Origin: an uncultured Collinsella sp.
GTDB lineage: Bacteria > Actinomycetota > Coriobacteriia > Coriobacteriales > Coriobacteriaceae
Reading direction: 5' to 3'
Length of the DNA: 64,000 nucleotides
Assembly (NCBI GenBank): GCA_900545445.1
Contig: UQZH01000003.1
Location: 1 to 64,000 of the forward strand
Both the position numbers and the translations under genes were made by a program. A model generated the notes under the pieces. It was not told where the DNA came from, did not search any database, and saw only the letters and a list, made by a program, of their open reading frames with translations. Numbering within the stretch: the first letter of the stretch is position 1; the number at the start of each line of letters is the position of its first letter. Below are positions 24,066-32,731 of this stretch, piece by piece.

Positions 24066-24770
24066 CTAGAGATAAAACTTTAAGCGCTCAGTGCAGTACA
24101 CCTGCCGCGAAATAAACAATGGCACTCCCTGCGCGCTGCAACGCTTATCTACAAATAATAAAAGGGCAGATCCCGGCTTTACATTCAAATGTTCTGCCTC
24201 GTAAGCACTTGCAAAGCACACCTGCAACGTTCGCTCGTTATTGCCAAGTTCGATATGGCGTCTTCCCAGCACCTCAAGTAGAGAACCCGATAAATCTTCA
24301 TGTTCCAAAAAGGCCAGAGAAGGAGTGTAGCTATTGGTTTCCAACATCGTTGGCACGCCATCGACTAAGCGCAAACGTCTAGTCTGAAGAATATTCTCGT
24401 CCTCCTGGACCTGAAGAAAACGCACGTCGCGCAGCGTAGGATAAATCCAAGCTACTTCGAGCACTACGGTAGAAGGCTTTTTATTTTCTTGAATGCAGGA
24501 ATGGGTGAAGCTTTCCTGGTCATCGGCTGCATAGGCATTGCGTGTCGTGGTAACAAAAGTCCCTTTCCCTCGCGTGCGCTCAACGATATCGGCGTCCTCT
24601 AGTTCCTTGATTGCCGATCGAACGGTAATACGACTAACGCCATATTCCTCCATAAGCTCCGTCTCAGTAGGAAGCTTATCCCCTTCGCTATATACGCCAC
24701 TTTCTATTCGACTCACAAGATCGTGAACGATCTGCTTATACAATGGAACAGCGCTCTCCACTTTAACCAT
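24066..24770 (-). CDS. GntR-family regulator (HutC/UTRA type)
   Basis: A 234-residue regulator. The winged helix (residues about 1-70) has LPTETELMEEYGVSRITVR and RGKGTFV; the UTRA sugar-binding domain follows. HutC-type regulators usually bind a phosphosugar made by the operon they control. The ATG lies 8 bases after the stop of the second GntR gene with only a weak AGGTTGA site, so expression may depend on coupling. It is oriented with the PTS operon that begins about 200 bases downstream, past a terminator. Likely represses PTS/deglycase genes here (inferred). Confidence 0.9.
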   Translation of the reverse strand: MVKVESAVPLYKQIVHDLVSRIESGVYSEGDKLPTETELMEEYGVSRITVRSAIKELEDADIVERTRGKGTFVTTTRNAYAADDQESFTHSCIQENKKPSTVVLEVAWIYPTLRDVRFLQVQEDENILQTRRLRLVDGVPTMLETNSYTPSLAFLEHEDLSGSLLEVLGRRHIELGNNERTLQVCFASAYEAEHLNVKPGSALLLFVDKRCSAQGVPLFISRQVYCTERLKFYL

Positions 24771-24778
24771 TATTCAAC

Positions 24779-25567
24779 CTATTGCTTTCTGCACTCAACG
24801 GCTTCAAGTCCCTGCCAGTTGATGCCGAGTTGATTAGCCTTAATCGAAAAGAAGTATTTGAAATAGTCACCCAACATCACCTGCTTAGTAAAGTGCACTG
24901 GCTTACCAGTGCTCATATAAACGGTCTCACTCAATATAAACATCGCAGCTTCTCCTGCGATGTTAAGGATGCGCTTCTCCTCATCCGTAGCAAGCCCTGC
25001 TTCAAGCACAATAGACGGGAAACAATTATCCTCTAGTCGCAGCCCCGTCTCTCTCTCAATCGTTTCATAAAGTGATGCGTTCTCCATATCGACACCCAGT
25101 AAAAACCCGAAGTTCTTTACTGGAAGATAAATATGTTCAATCATTGCATTTATGTGATTAATTGACCTCACGCGTTTGAGGTAAACCGCAGATTCATTCT
25201 CTTCCATTCGCAAATGACGACGGACGGCAACGGGCGGCTCGACCTCCTGAAGAGCGAGAACACGAGACGAGGTTTCGATATTATTTTCATGGCAAAAATA
25301 AGTGAAACCCTTAAACGTGCTCAAGCTCGAGACGATTTTAGGCTGCCGGATAAATGTGCCTTTGCCATGACGCGTATCAAGCACGTCGTCATCCACAAGA
25401 GTTTGAATTGCCTTCCGTATCGTCGCACGGCTAACCTCGTATTCTTCGCAAAAACCATTTTCGCTAGGCAACACGCCACTTTCGGAAAACTCGCCCATCT
25501 CAATACGGCGGCGCAAATCATCAGCTACTTGTACATATAGCGGCACAGCACTAGTCGGGTTAATCAT
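24779..25567 (-). CDS. GntR-family regulator (HutC/UTRA type)
   Basis: A 262-residue regulator, first of a two-gene GntR unit. Winged helix marks are LPSENGFCEEYEVSRATIR and RHGKGTFI; a UTRA domain follows, slightly longer than in its neighbour. Two adjacent, non-identical GntR genes suggest that they answer to different inducers, matching the two different deglycases in the operon. Its promoter region (25570-25612) contains TATAACG-type sites, consistent with autoregulation or cross-regulation. Confidence 0.9.
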   Translation of the reverse strand: MINPTSAVPLYVQVADDLRRRIEMGEFSESGVLPSENGFCEEYEVSRATIRKAIQTLVDDDVLDTRHGKGTFIRQPKIVSSLSTFKGFTYFCHENNIETSSRVLALQEVEPPVAVRRHLRMEENESAVYLKRVRSINHINAMIEHIYLPVKNFGFLLGVDMENASLYETIERETGLRLEDNCFPSIVLEAGLATDEEKRILNIAGEAAMFILSETVYMSTGKPVHFTKQVMLGDYFKYFFSIKANQLGINWQGLEAVECRKQ

Positions 25568-25569
25568 AA

Positions 25570-25612
25570 CGTTCTCCGTATAACATTCTATGAAACTTCT
25601 ATACGTTATAAG
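25570..25612 (-). promoter_or_regulatory. TATAACG-type operator sites before the GntR pair
   Basis: On the minus strand TTATAACGTATAG is followed about 20 bases later by GTTATACGGAGAACGTTATG, which runs into the start codon. Two half-similar sites suggest binding by one of the GntR proteins. Confidence 0.45.
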
Positions 25613-25643
25613 ATAACCTATTACGTATTATTTTGAAAGAAAT

Positions 25644-25673
25644 AGACGGTTCAATCTTATTTTTGAACCGTCT
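25644..25673 (-). terminator. Terminator after SIS deglycase copy B
   Basis: AGACGGTTCAA pairs with TTGAACCGTCT; on the minus strand a T-rich run (TATTTCTTTC) follows. The 266 bases between this hairpin and the stop of copy B hold no gene. Confidence 0.7.
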
Positions 25674-25939
25674 ACAATATCAAACACTCCATATGAAGGT
25701 GTCGAATGCCACTTGTGGCGCAAACAAGAGGGGCATTTGGCAAAAATGCCCCATTTCGCCTTGAAGTCACTACCGTGAAATGCCAACGAGCCGCATGGTC
25801 GAGTCCAAGCAAATACGACCTCAAGCGGCCAGCTACGGCATGGCTCCCTAGAACGAGACTGCGACATTTGTTTGCATTGTTTTACGAACGCAACATAACG
25901 AATTATTTCCGAGCAAAATAACGACCGCTGAAAGCTGCT

Positions 25940-26974
25940 TTAGTAGTTCATCTGGTGGTAGTAGCGACGCGTGGTGAGCGGGTGGTTGCGGACGTGCTCG
26001 AGATGGCAGCTCAGGCGCTCGGTGATGGTGTAGGTGACCATCGGGGAGACGATCTTGCGGAACTCGGGGTCGCTGAACGGCAGCTCGACCTCGGCGGTGT
26101 CGAACTTGTTCACGCGGACATGGACGCCCTTCTCGTCGGCGAGCATGTGGGTGAAGTTGTCCACGCGGTCCATGAGCTTGCGGGTGTCATCCTCGCCGTA
26201 GAGCATGATGAGGCTCGTGCCCTCCTCGCACAGCTCGATGGTGCCGTGGAAGAACTCGGCGGCGTGGATGGACTTGGTCTTGATCCACTGCATCTCCTCG
26301 AGGATGCACATGGCGTAGTCGTAGGCCTCGCCCCAGAGCATGCCGGAGCCGATCACCATGTGGTAGTCGGTGTCCTTGAAGTCCTCGGCCATGGCGGCGC
26401 AGCGCTCGTCCTGGGCGTCCTTGGCCTTGATGAGGTACGGGGCGATGTTGCCGAACTCCTCCATGAAGGTGTCGTACTTGGGGAAGGCGCCGGCGTTCTT
26501 GAGGAAGCGGGCGACCAGCGTGATCTGGTAGGTGTAGATGGCCTCGCACAGGACGTCGTCCTCGGCGAAGCTGAAGAACTTGTAGTCGGCGTACTCGGTG
26601 GCCGGGGTGTTGTCGTTGGAGACGTACATCAGCGTGCGGGCGCCCTGCTCCTGGCAGAACTTGGCGGCCTCGATGATCTCGGGGGTGGTGCCGGTACGGG
26701 TGGAGAAGACGCAGACCGAGTCCTTGTTGAAGGCCTTGGGCGGGCATGCGAGGAACTCGGCGGCGATCTCGCAGTGGACGTCGACGTCGGCCGTGGTGGT
26801 CTCGACCCAGTACTTCATCGGGAGCGTGTGGGCCCAGGTGCCGCCGCAGCCGATGAAGAAGATGTTGGAATAGCCCTGCTCGCAGACCTTGTCCACGGCA
26901 GCCTCAATCTGAGGACGGAGAGCGAGGGCATCGCTCACAACCTTCTCGTAACGAGGCTCATCGAAATTGAACAT
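25940..26974 (-). CDS. SIS-domain deglycase, FrlB-like (copy B, near-identical to copy A)
   Basis: A 344-residue protein with the same amino-acid sequence as the product of 18235-19269. By eye the two genes differ at one silent position (a tyrosine codon five residues before the end). Identity starts at the ATG and stops at the TAA; the flanks are unrelated. It is a single-gene unit with its own promoter region holding TATAACG motifs and its own terminator. Such a sharp border suggests gene conversion, or very recent duplication with promoter replacement. Gene dose or separate regulation of the same enzyme is the likely effect. It has high GC and strongly biased codons in an AT-rich setting. 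Confidence 0.85.
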   Translation of the reverse strand: MFNFDEPRYEKVVSDALALRPQIEAAVDKVCEQGYSNIFFIGCGGTWAHTLPMKYWVETTTADVDVHCEIAAEFLACPPKAFNKDSVCVFSTRTGTTPEIIEAAKFCQEQGARTLMYVSNDNTPATEYADYKFFSFAEDDVLCEAIYTYQITLVARFLKNAGAFPKYDTFMEEFGNIAPYLIKAKDAQDERCAAMAEDFKDTDYHMVIGSGMLWGEAYDYAMCILEEMQWIKTKSIHAAEFFHGTIELCEEGTSLIMLYGEDDTRKLMDRVDNFTHMLADEKGVHVRVNKFDTAEVELPFSDPEFRKIVSPMVTYTITERLSCHLEHVRNHPLTTRRYYHQMNY

Positions 26975-27825
26975 CCCTTACTCCTAACTCACTTAGATGA
27001 ACCCTTCATTCATCCCATAACGTTATAATACTTTATATAACTAACTATGCAAGTATTATTTTGATTCTGCTCTTTCATCAAGCCCCTTAAAACAACAATC
27101 GGCATTGTTGGACACAGCGTGCAAGTTCATTGAACGATTCAATATGCATCGTCCCTAGTTAAATGACGTCTTATGCAAATACCTTTAATCCGCTTGGGGC
27201 CGACGAATCTTTTGACTGTCCGCAGAAGCTTTCCCGGAATTCCCCATGGATAGACGCACCGGCAATCGCTTTGTTATCTGGCTTATTGCGCATTGCCGGA
27301 CCGTCTGGGAGAAAGTGCAATCTACCGCGTGGTCAACTAGCGTTTCATCGGAATCGACCGCATCCGCGCCAAATACTAAATCGCAATCGTTGTAACTCGC
27401 CCGATCATATGACGGCAATTTCTCGCCTTAAAAATGAGCACGAAATAAGGGGGCAGCTGTTTGCAATTTGCTTTATTCGTAAGTGTTTTTACTGAAAAAA
27501 CAATCACCAACCAAACAGCACTATTAACAGCACTATTAATTGTTTGGCTCTTTGCTGTACAGCCATCTTTCGTATACGCCTCTCGTCTATCTCTCATCTC
27601 ACGGTTGGAGACGAAAGGTGTGCGGGAGTGGATAATTGGACGGCATTTGGGCCTGCGACGGATTATTTCGTCCGAAAATCCACGCTCATTTGGCGGGACA
27701 CGCGGGGCCTATGCCCAATCCGCTGGCATCGTCTTCAGTTCGCCGCAGAGCCGCGGCCCCATATGGGTATACTCTCGGAGATTCGACTCGATTCGCCCCC
27801 GCTGGGGCGTCAAAGGAGACTGTAT
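26975..27825. other. 850-base region without a supported gene
   Basis: On the minus strand TATTATAACGTTATGGG lies about 40 bases before the start of SIS copy B (candidate promoter-operator). A tandem AACAGCACTATT pair is at about 27515-27538. The central part has one open frame (27185-27418, minus) with no ribosome site and no family that I recognise. A worn AlbA-type operator block and a CGTCCGAAAATCCACGCTC repeat unit follow. The region looks like decayed sequence. Confidence 0.4.
27548..27625. repeat. Worn third copy of the AlbA-type operator block
   Basis: CTCTTTGCTG-ACAGCCATCTTTCGTA, then CTATCTCTCATCTCACGG and GGAGACGAAAGGTG follow the order of the block at 17241-17330, with many changes. 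No AlbA-type gene is next to it. Confidence 0.45.
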
Positions 27826-30800
27826 ATGCCCACCACCTCAACCGACCCGCGCGCCGCTGCTGCCGCACTGCTGGTGCCCGGTACCATCTGCCACGGTTTT
27901 GCCGTCGAGCGCCGCGAGACCGTGCCCGAGCTCGACTCGGACGCCTACGTGCTGCGCCACACCGCATCGGGCGCTCGCCTGCTGTACCTGGCGTGCGACG
28001 ACGAAAACAAGGCTTTTGCCATTGGCTTTAAGACGCCGCCGGCCGATTCCACCGGCGTGTTCCATATTCTTGAGCACTCGGTGCTGTGCGGATCGGCCAA
28101 GTTCCCCGTCAAGGAGCCGTTTGTCGACCTGATCAAGAGCTCCATGCAGACGTTCCTCAACGCCATGACCTACCCCGACAAGACCATCTACCCCGTTGCC
28201 ACCACCAACGAGCAGGATCTGTACAACCTGATGGACGTGTACCTGGACGCGGTGTTCAACCCGGCCATCTATACCAAGCCCACCATTTTTGAGCAGGAGG
28301 GCTGGCACTACGAGTTGGACCTGCCGGAGGACGAGAGCTGCGAGGGCGACGCCCGCCCCCAGAACCTGCACGCGGGCACGCTGCGCTACAACGGCGTGGT
28401 GTTCAACGAGATGAAGGGCGCGCTGTCCGACCCCATGAGCGTGCTGGACGATGCCGTCAACGCCGCGCTCTACCCCGACACCGCCTATGCGCACGAAAGC
28501 GGCGGCGACCCGCGCGCGATTCCTGCGCTCACCTACGAGCAGTTCCTGGACACGCACGCACGTCACTACAATCCTTCCAACTCTTATATAACGCTCTACG
28601 GCGACCTGGATGTGGAGCGCGCGCTGGCGTTTTTGGACGAGCGCTATCTGTCGCAGTCGAGCGCCGCGAGCCGCCGCATGGACGCCGCCGTTGCCGCCGG
28701 CGAGGATCCGTCCGCGCTGGCACCCAATCCGCTGGACGTGCAGGCACCCGTGACCTGCGAGTATGAGCGCGTCGAGATGGCCACCACGCCCGAGAACGCC
28801 CTGGTGGGCCTGGGTCTTGTGCTGGGCAGCGCACTCGACCGCAAGCGCACGATCGCGGCGGATATCCTGTTCGAGGCGCTGCTGGGCTCCAACGAAGCGC
28901 CGATTAAGAAGGCCATTCTGGCCGCCGGCCTGGGCGGCAACGTGGTGAGCTACACCGCGGCCGAGTGCCTGCAGCCCTACGAGCTCATCATGCTGCAAAA
29001 CGCGCAGCCCGGCGTGGCGCGCGAGCTGCGCCGCGTGTTCCAGGACGCCTGCCGCGACCTGTGTGAGCACGGCGTTCCGCGCGAGCGCTTGGAAGCCATC
29101 ATCAGCAGCAACGAGTACGATCTGCGCCAGCGCGACTACGGTATCGCCGACGGCGTGGCCATTGCGTGCGACGCGCTGAGCACGTGGCTCTACGATGACG
29201 ACGCCGCGACGCTGGCGCTCAAGTACGGCCCGGTGTACGAGGAGCTGCGTGACGAGCTGGACGGCAGCTACTTTGAGGACCTGCTGCGCGAGCTGGTGCT
29301 GGAAAACGACCACATGGCGCTGGTCGAGCTGGTTCCGGTAGACGCCGCCGAGGGTGCGGAGGGTGCCGAAGCTGCCGAGCTGGCTGCCAAGCGCGACGCC
29401 ATGACCGATGCCGAGCTGGCCGATGTGGTCGAGCGCACGGCCGTACTGCGTGCCGCGCAGGAGGCGGAGGACACGCCCGAGGACAAGGCCACGCTACCGC
29501 GTCTGCGCGTGTCCGACATTGGCGAGGCGCGCCCCGAGCCGCCGCTGGTCGTGGACACGACCGCGCCCATCCCCTGTCTGCACCACGACATTCCCACCAA
29601 CCGCCTGGCCTACGCCATGCAGTACTTCGACCTGAGCTGCGTCGCATTTGAGGACCTGCCCTATGTGACGCTGCTCTGCCGCCTGCTCAAGCAGCTGCCC
29701 ACGCGCGAGCATTCGGCCGAGGAACTCGACAACCTGCTCGCCGGCAAGCTGGGCTTTTTGAGCTTTACGACCGAGGTCATGACGCAGCCCGACGTGGACG
29801 GCGTGCGCCCCTACCTGCTGGTGAGTGCCGGCGCCCTGTCCGAAAAGATCGACGCGCTGGCGAGCCTGCCGCGCGAGGTGTGGTCGAGCACGCTGTTGCT
29901 CGATGCCGACGCCGACCGCGTGCGCGACGTGCTCACGCAGATTCGCATTGGGCTTGAGCAAGGCTTTATCAACAACGGCCACTCGGCGGCGCTCGGTCGC
30001 GCGATGAGCTACAGCTCGCCTTCGGCCGTGGTTCGCGAGCAGCTTTCGGGCGTGGACTTCTACCTGTTCCTGCGCGATCTGCTCGAGCACTTTGACGAGC
30101 GCCTGGACGGCCTGCGCGCCAAGCTTGCCGAGCTGGCAGACCGCATCTTTGTGGCCGATGGCTGCCTGGCGAGCTTTACCGGCAGCGATGAGGACTTTGA
30201 CGCGTACTGGGACGCCGCGGGCGACCTGGGGCTGGGCGCTGGCGACGGCGCTGGCAGCGGCACGCTCGTGGTGCCGACGCCGTGCGACCGTCACGAGGCG
30301 TTCGTCATCCCCAGCGACATCTGCTTTGCGGCGCGCGCGTGCGACCCGCGCCGCCTGGGCATCGACGTGACGGGCGCCTGGGCCGTGGCTGCCAACGCGC
30401 TCTCCTACGACTACCTGTGGAACGAGATCCGCGTGAAGGGCGGTGCGTACGGCTGCGGATTCCGCGCAGCCGGCGAGCGCCAGACGGCGTTCTACACCTA
30501 CCGCGACCCGGCGGTCGATCCTTCGATTGAGCGCGTGGAACGCGCGGGCGCATGGCTCGGCAGCTTTGAGCCCGACGAGGCCGCCTTCGAGGGCTTTATC
30601 GTGAGCTGCGTGAGCGGCATGGACGCACCGGTGAAGCCGTACGCGCTCACCAAGCGCCGCAATACGACCTACCTGGCTGGGCTCGATCCGCACGCGCGCG
30701 AGGAGCGTCGCGCCCAGATGCTCGCCGCCACACCCGCTGAGCTGCGCTCGCTCGGCGCCGATGTGACGCGCATCGCAGCCGCATCGCCCATCTGCGTCTT

Positions 30801-30864
30801 TGGCGGCCGCGACGTCGTCGCCAAGAGCAACGCCGGCTTTAACGTCGTCGAACTGATGGGCTAA
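27826..30864 (+). CDS. M16C metalloprotease (presequence protease / insulinase family)
   Basis: A 1012-residue protein. The ATG at 27826 follows AAAGGAG by seven bases; the open frame extends much further upstream but only this start has a site. The inverted zinc motif HILEH (residues 80-84) is present, as are M16C features: two repeated halves, an acidic linker near the middle (about 505-565), and a C-terminal RVKGGAYG stretch (about 868). Length matches the PreP/Cym1 group, which degrades short peptides inside a closed chamber. No signal peptide, so it acts in the cytoplasm. Single-gene unit. Confidence 0.92.
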   Translation: MPTTSTDPRAAAAALLVPGTICHGFAVERRETVPELDSDAYVLRHTASGARLLYLACDDENKAFAIGFKTPPADSTGVFHILEHSVLCGSAKFPVKEPFVDLIKSSMQTFLNAMTYPDKTIYPVATTNEQDLYNLMDVYLDAVFNPAIYTKPTIFEQEGWHYELDLPEDESCEGDARPQNLHAGTLRYNGVVFNEMKGALSDPMSVLDDAVNAALYPDTAYAHESGGDPRAIPALTYEQFLDTHARHYNPSNSYITLYGDLDVERALAFLDERYLSQSSAASRRMDAAVAAGEDPSALAPNPLDVQAPVTCEYERVEMATTPENALVGLGLVLGSALDRKRTIAADILFEALLGSNEAPIKKAILAAGLGGNVVSYTAAECLQPYELIMLQNAQPGVARELRRVFQDACRDLCEHGVPRERLEAIISSNEYDLRQRDYGIADGVAIACDALSTWLYDDDAATLALKYGPVYEELRDELDGSYFEDLLRELVLENDHMALVELVPVDAAEGAEGAEAAELAAKRDAMTDAELADVVERTAVLRAAQEAEDTPEDKATLPRLRVSDIGEARPEPPLVVDTTAPIPCLHHDIPTNRLAYAMQYFDLSCVAFEDLPYVTLLCRLLKQLPTREHSAEELDNLLAGKLGFLSFTTEVMTQPDVDGVRPYLLVSAGALSEKIDALASLPREVWSSTLLLDADADRVRDVLTQIRIGLEQGFINNGHSAALGRAMSYSSPSAVVREQLSGVDFYLFLRDLLEHFDERLDGLRAKLAELADRIFVADGCLASFTGSDEDFDAYWDAAGDLGLGAGDGAGSGTLVVPTPCDRHEAFVIPSDICFAARACDPRRLGIDVTGAWAVAANALSYDYLWNEIRVKGGAYGCGFRAAGERQTAFYTYRDPAVDPSIERVERAGAWLGSFEPDEAAFEGFIVSCVSGMDAPVKPYALTKRRNTTYLAGLDPHAREERRAQMLAATPAELRSLGADVTRIAAASPICVFGGRDVVAKSNAGFNVVELMG

Positions 30865-30872
30865 CGCACAGC

Positions 30873-30917
30873 AAAGGTAGATTTTTGGGACATGCCTAAA
30901 AATCTACCTTTTCTTTT
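30873..30917 (+). terminator. Terminator of the M16C protease
   Basis: AAGGTAGATTTTT pairs with AAAAATCTACCTT around a GGGACATGCCT-type loop, then TTCTTTT. The same word (GATTTTTGGGACATGCC) occurs inverted near 35190 before the dehydrogenase gene. Confidence 0.8.
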
Positions 30918-30929
30918 GCCGCAGTCTGC

Positions 30930-31086
30930 CGGTTTGTCTCGATCTGTAACGCTAGGACGGCAATATTGGCTCCAGATGTTACAAATCGAGACGTTTTCGG
31001 ATGACGCCGGCCCTTTGTCTCAATCTGTAACATCTAAGTCCAATTTTGCCGAGTTACTGTTACAGATCGAGACAAACCGCCGCAGA
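30930..31086. repeat. Inverted-repeat element with perfect 20-bp ends
   Basis: The left end TTTGTCTCGATCTGTAAC (from 30933) and right end GTTACAGATCGAGACAAA (to 31076) are perfect complements, extended by two more pairs. Two inner sites (GTTACAAATCGAGAC and GTCTCAATCTGTAAC) are a second inverted pair. No coding frame. It looks like a MITE or a four-site operator, and lies between the protease and the HicAB module. Confidence 0.7.
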
Positions 31087-31236
31087 CACCCGCCCCACCA
31101 GCAAAACCCCCACGAAGGGGCAGGTGCCTTTGCGTTGGTTCGAACACTTGTTCTATACGTACACATGTTCTATAGTAGGGGTGCTTGCATCGGACTTAAA
31201 TTGCAACTAAGATATAGTTGCAGAATGTGAGGCGGG

Positions 31237-31500
31237 ATGACTCGGACCGATAAACTCATCGCCCAGCTGCTTAGCTGCCCTTCGACGTATCGGTATACCG
31301 ATTTTTTAAAAGTCATGGCTTCATATGGCTTTGAAATGGACAACAAAGGCAAGACATCCGGATCGCGCGTTCGCCTCTACAGGCCATCGGATGGCAGGAT
31401 GTTCGTAATGCACGCGCCACATCCATCTGACGAATTGACAGCGGGGACCATTCGAAACATCGTTCGATTTCTGCAAGATGTCGGAGGTAGTCATGAGTAA
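31237..31500 (+). CDS. hicA: HicA-family mRNA interferase toxin
   Basis: An 87-residue protein with the HicA double-stranded RNA-binding fold: GFEMDNKGKTSGSRVRLYR and a later HAPHPSDELTAGTIRNI. It belongs to the subgroup with GSR in place of the usual GSH and a histidine pair in HxPHP. Predicted to cleave mRNA in a translation-linked way. Its stop overlaps the start of the antitoxin by eight bases. GTTC-type short repeats upstream at 31138-31175 may include the promoter and HicB operator. Confidence 0.85.
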   Translation: MTRTDKLIAQLLSCPSTYRYTDFLKVMASYGFEMDNKGKTSGSRVRLYRPSDGRMFVMHAPHPSDELTAGTIRNIVRFLQDVGGSHE

Positions 31501-31822
31501 CGTTTTGGCATACAAGGGTTATTTCGCCCCAGTCGAGTTCGATGCCGAACAGCATGTGCTCACAGGTATGGTCACCGGCATTAGGGACGCAATCGTATTT
31601 GAAGGCTCCACGGTTGAAGAAGTGGAGCAATGCTTCCACGACGCCGTCGACGATTACCTTGAGTTTTGCGCCGAGAAGGGCAAGGAACCCGAGCGAGCTT
31701 TTAAGGGCTCGTTCAACGTAAGAACGGGCTCTGAGCTCCACAAGCAAGCAGCGCTGGCAGCGGTAAAGAAGGGTGAGTCACTCAATAAGTTTGTGACTGA
31801 AGCAATCGCTGCGGCGTTATAG
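31493..31822 (+). CDS. hicB: HicB-family antitoxin
   Basis: A 109-residue protein. Start at 31493 with GGAGG five bases before it. The N-terminal part (GYFAPVEFDAEQHVLTGMV and DYLEFCAEKGKEPERAFKG) is the partly degraded RNase-H fold of HicB; the C-terminal 40 residues (NVRTGSELHKQAALAA) form a ribbon-helix-helix that should bind the hicAB promoter. It neutralises HicA by direct contact. Order toxin-antitoxin is the usual one for this family. Confidence 0.88.
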   Translation: MSNVLAYKGYFAPVEFDAEQHVLTGMVTGIRDAIVFEGSTVEEVEQCFHDAVDDYLEFCAEKGKEPERAFKGSFNVRTGSELHKQAALAAVKKGESLNKFVTEAIAAAL

Positions 31823-31905
31823 CATTAACGCATAGGCCCAAACAACCACAAAGGGCGCAGTTCACAGGCATATTTGCGGTGGCTTTACTGCCCATATCGC
31901 GTTTG

Positions 31906-31952
31906 CCCAGATAAAACCTGCCAAAATAAACCTGTCCCTTTTTGGCAGGTTT
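31906..31952. repeat. GGGACAG hairpin repeat, copy 1
   Basis: CCCAGATAAAACCTGCCAAA, then ATAAACCTGTCCCT and TTTTGGCAGG form a hairpin. The same 45-base unit occurs inverted at 43591-43636 and 41637-41680, and shortened at 50935-50971. Confidence 0.75.
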
Positions 31953-31968
31953 GCTAGAGGAGGCTGGG

Positions 31969-32565
31969 ATGGACAAGGCTGAGTTGCGACGGGCGATGAT
32001 TGCTCGGCGCGATGCTCTTGATTTAGATGTGCGGGCGGCGAAGTCTGCCGTTATCTGTGCGCGGCTGGTTGAGCTGTTGGATCGCTCGGATGCCGCGGCG
32101 CCGCACACCGTTGCCGTCTATGCCGCGATGGGTTCCGAAGTCGATCCTGCCGCGTTTGCCGCAGCGGCCGCCAAACGCGGCTGGCGCGTGGCCTATCCGT
32201 GCATGTTCTCGGCAATTGATGCCGCAGCTTGTGGCCAGCGCATGTGCATGCGGGCAGTTGCCGCCGACGATGCGTCCGCGGCACCGTTTATCGCCCACCC
32301 CACGCGGGTCTTTGCGGCCGTGGACATCGACAACGACCGCTTCCCTATCGTGCCTGCCGAAGCTCTCGACATGGTCGTCGTGCCGCTCGTAGCCTTCGAC
32401 CGCGCCGGCGCGCGCCTGGGCTACGGCGGCGGCTGCTATGATCGCTACCTGCCCACGCTCTCGCCCGCATGTCAAATCATCGGCATCGCCTTTGACGAGC
32501 AGCGTGTCGACCACGTTCCCACCGACGCCCACGACCTGCCGCTACTCCACATCATCAGCGCCTGA
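31969..32565 (+). CDS. 5-formyltetrahydrofolate cyclo-ligase family protein
   Basis: A 198-residue protein. The start at 31969 follows GAGGAGG. The family mark GYGGGCYDRYLP lies near residue 152, and KAELRRAMIARRDAL at the N-terminus carries the ATP-binding basic residues. It converts 5-formyl-THF to 5,10-methenyl-THF using ATP, in folate recycling. The length is typical (about 190-200). Single-gene unit between the HicAB module and a repeat. Confidence 0.9.
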   Translation: MDKAELRRAMIARRDALDLDVRAAKSAVICARLVELLDRSDAAAPHTVAVYAAMGSEVDPAAFAAAAAKRGWRVAYPCMFSAIDAAACGQRMCMRAVAADDASAAPFIAHPTRVFAAVDIDNDRFPIVPAEALDMVVVPLVAFDRAGARLGYGGGCYDRYLPTLSPACQIIGIAFDEQRVDHVPTDAHDLPLLHIISA

Positions 32566-32590
32566 TCGCCGCCGTATCGCACCCGCAAGA

Positions 32591-32709
32591 TGAGCGTGGA
32601 AAATCTCCCACTTTGAGCCCCTTACGAGCCAAAAGTGGGAGATTATCCACGCTCAACCATTGCGCGTCCAGATTTCCACGCTCGTCCGTCCGGATTTCCA
32701 CGCTCGTGC
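32591..32709. repeat. 119-bp direct repeat, left copy
   Basis: GAGCGTGGAAAATCTCCCAC and GTGGGAGATTATCCACGCTC form a palindrome, followed by two CGTCC-GATTTCCACGCTCGT units. The right copy is at 33991-34109, exactly 1400 bases further, in the same direction. The pair brackets the gene at 32732-33694. Confidence 0.8.
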
Positions 32710-32731
32710 GGCTCAACGTCCTGCAACCGCC

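Noticed and set aside
27185..27418. 77-residue minus-strand frame in the gap before the M16 protease
   Set aside because: No ribosome site, no recognisable family and mixed codon use; more likely decayed sequence.
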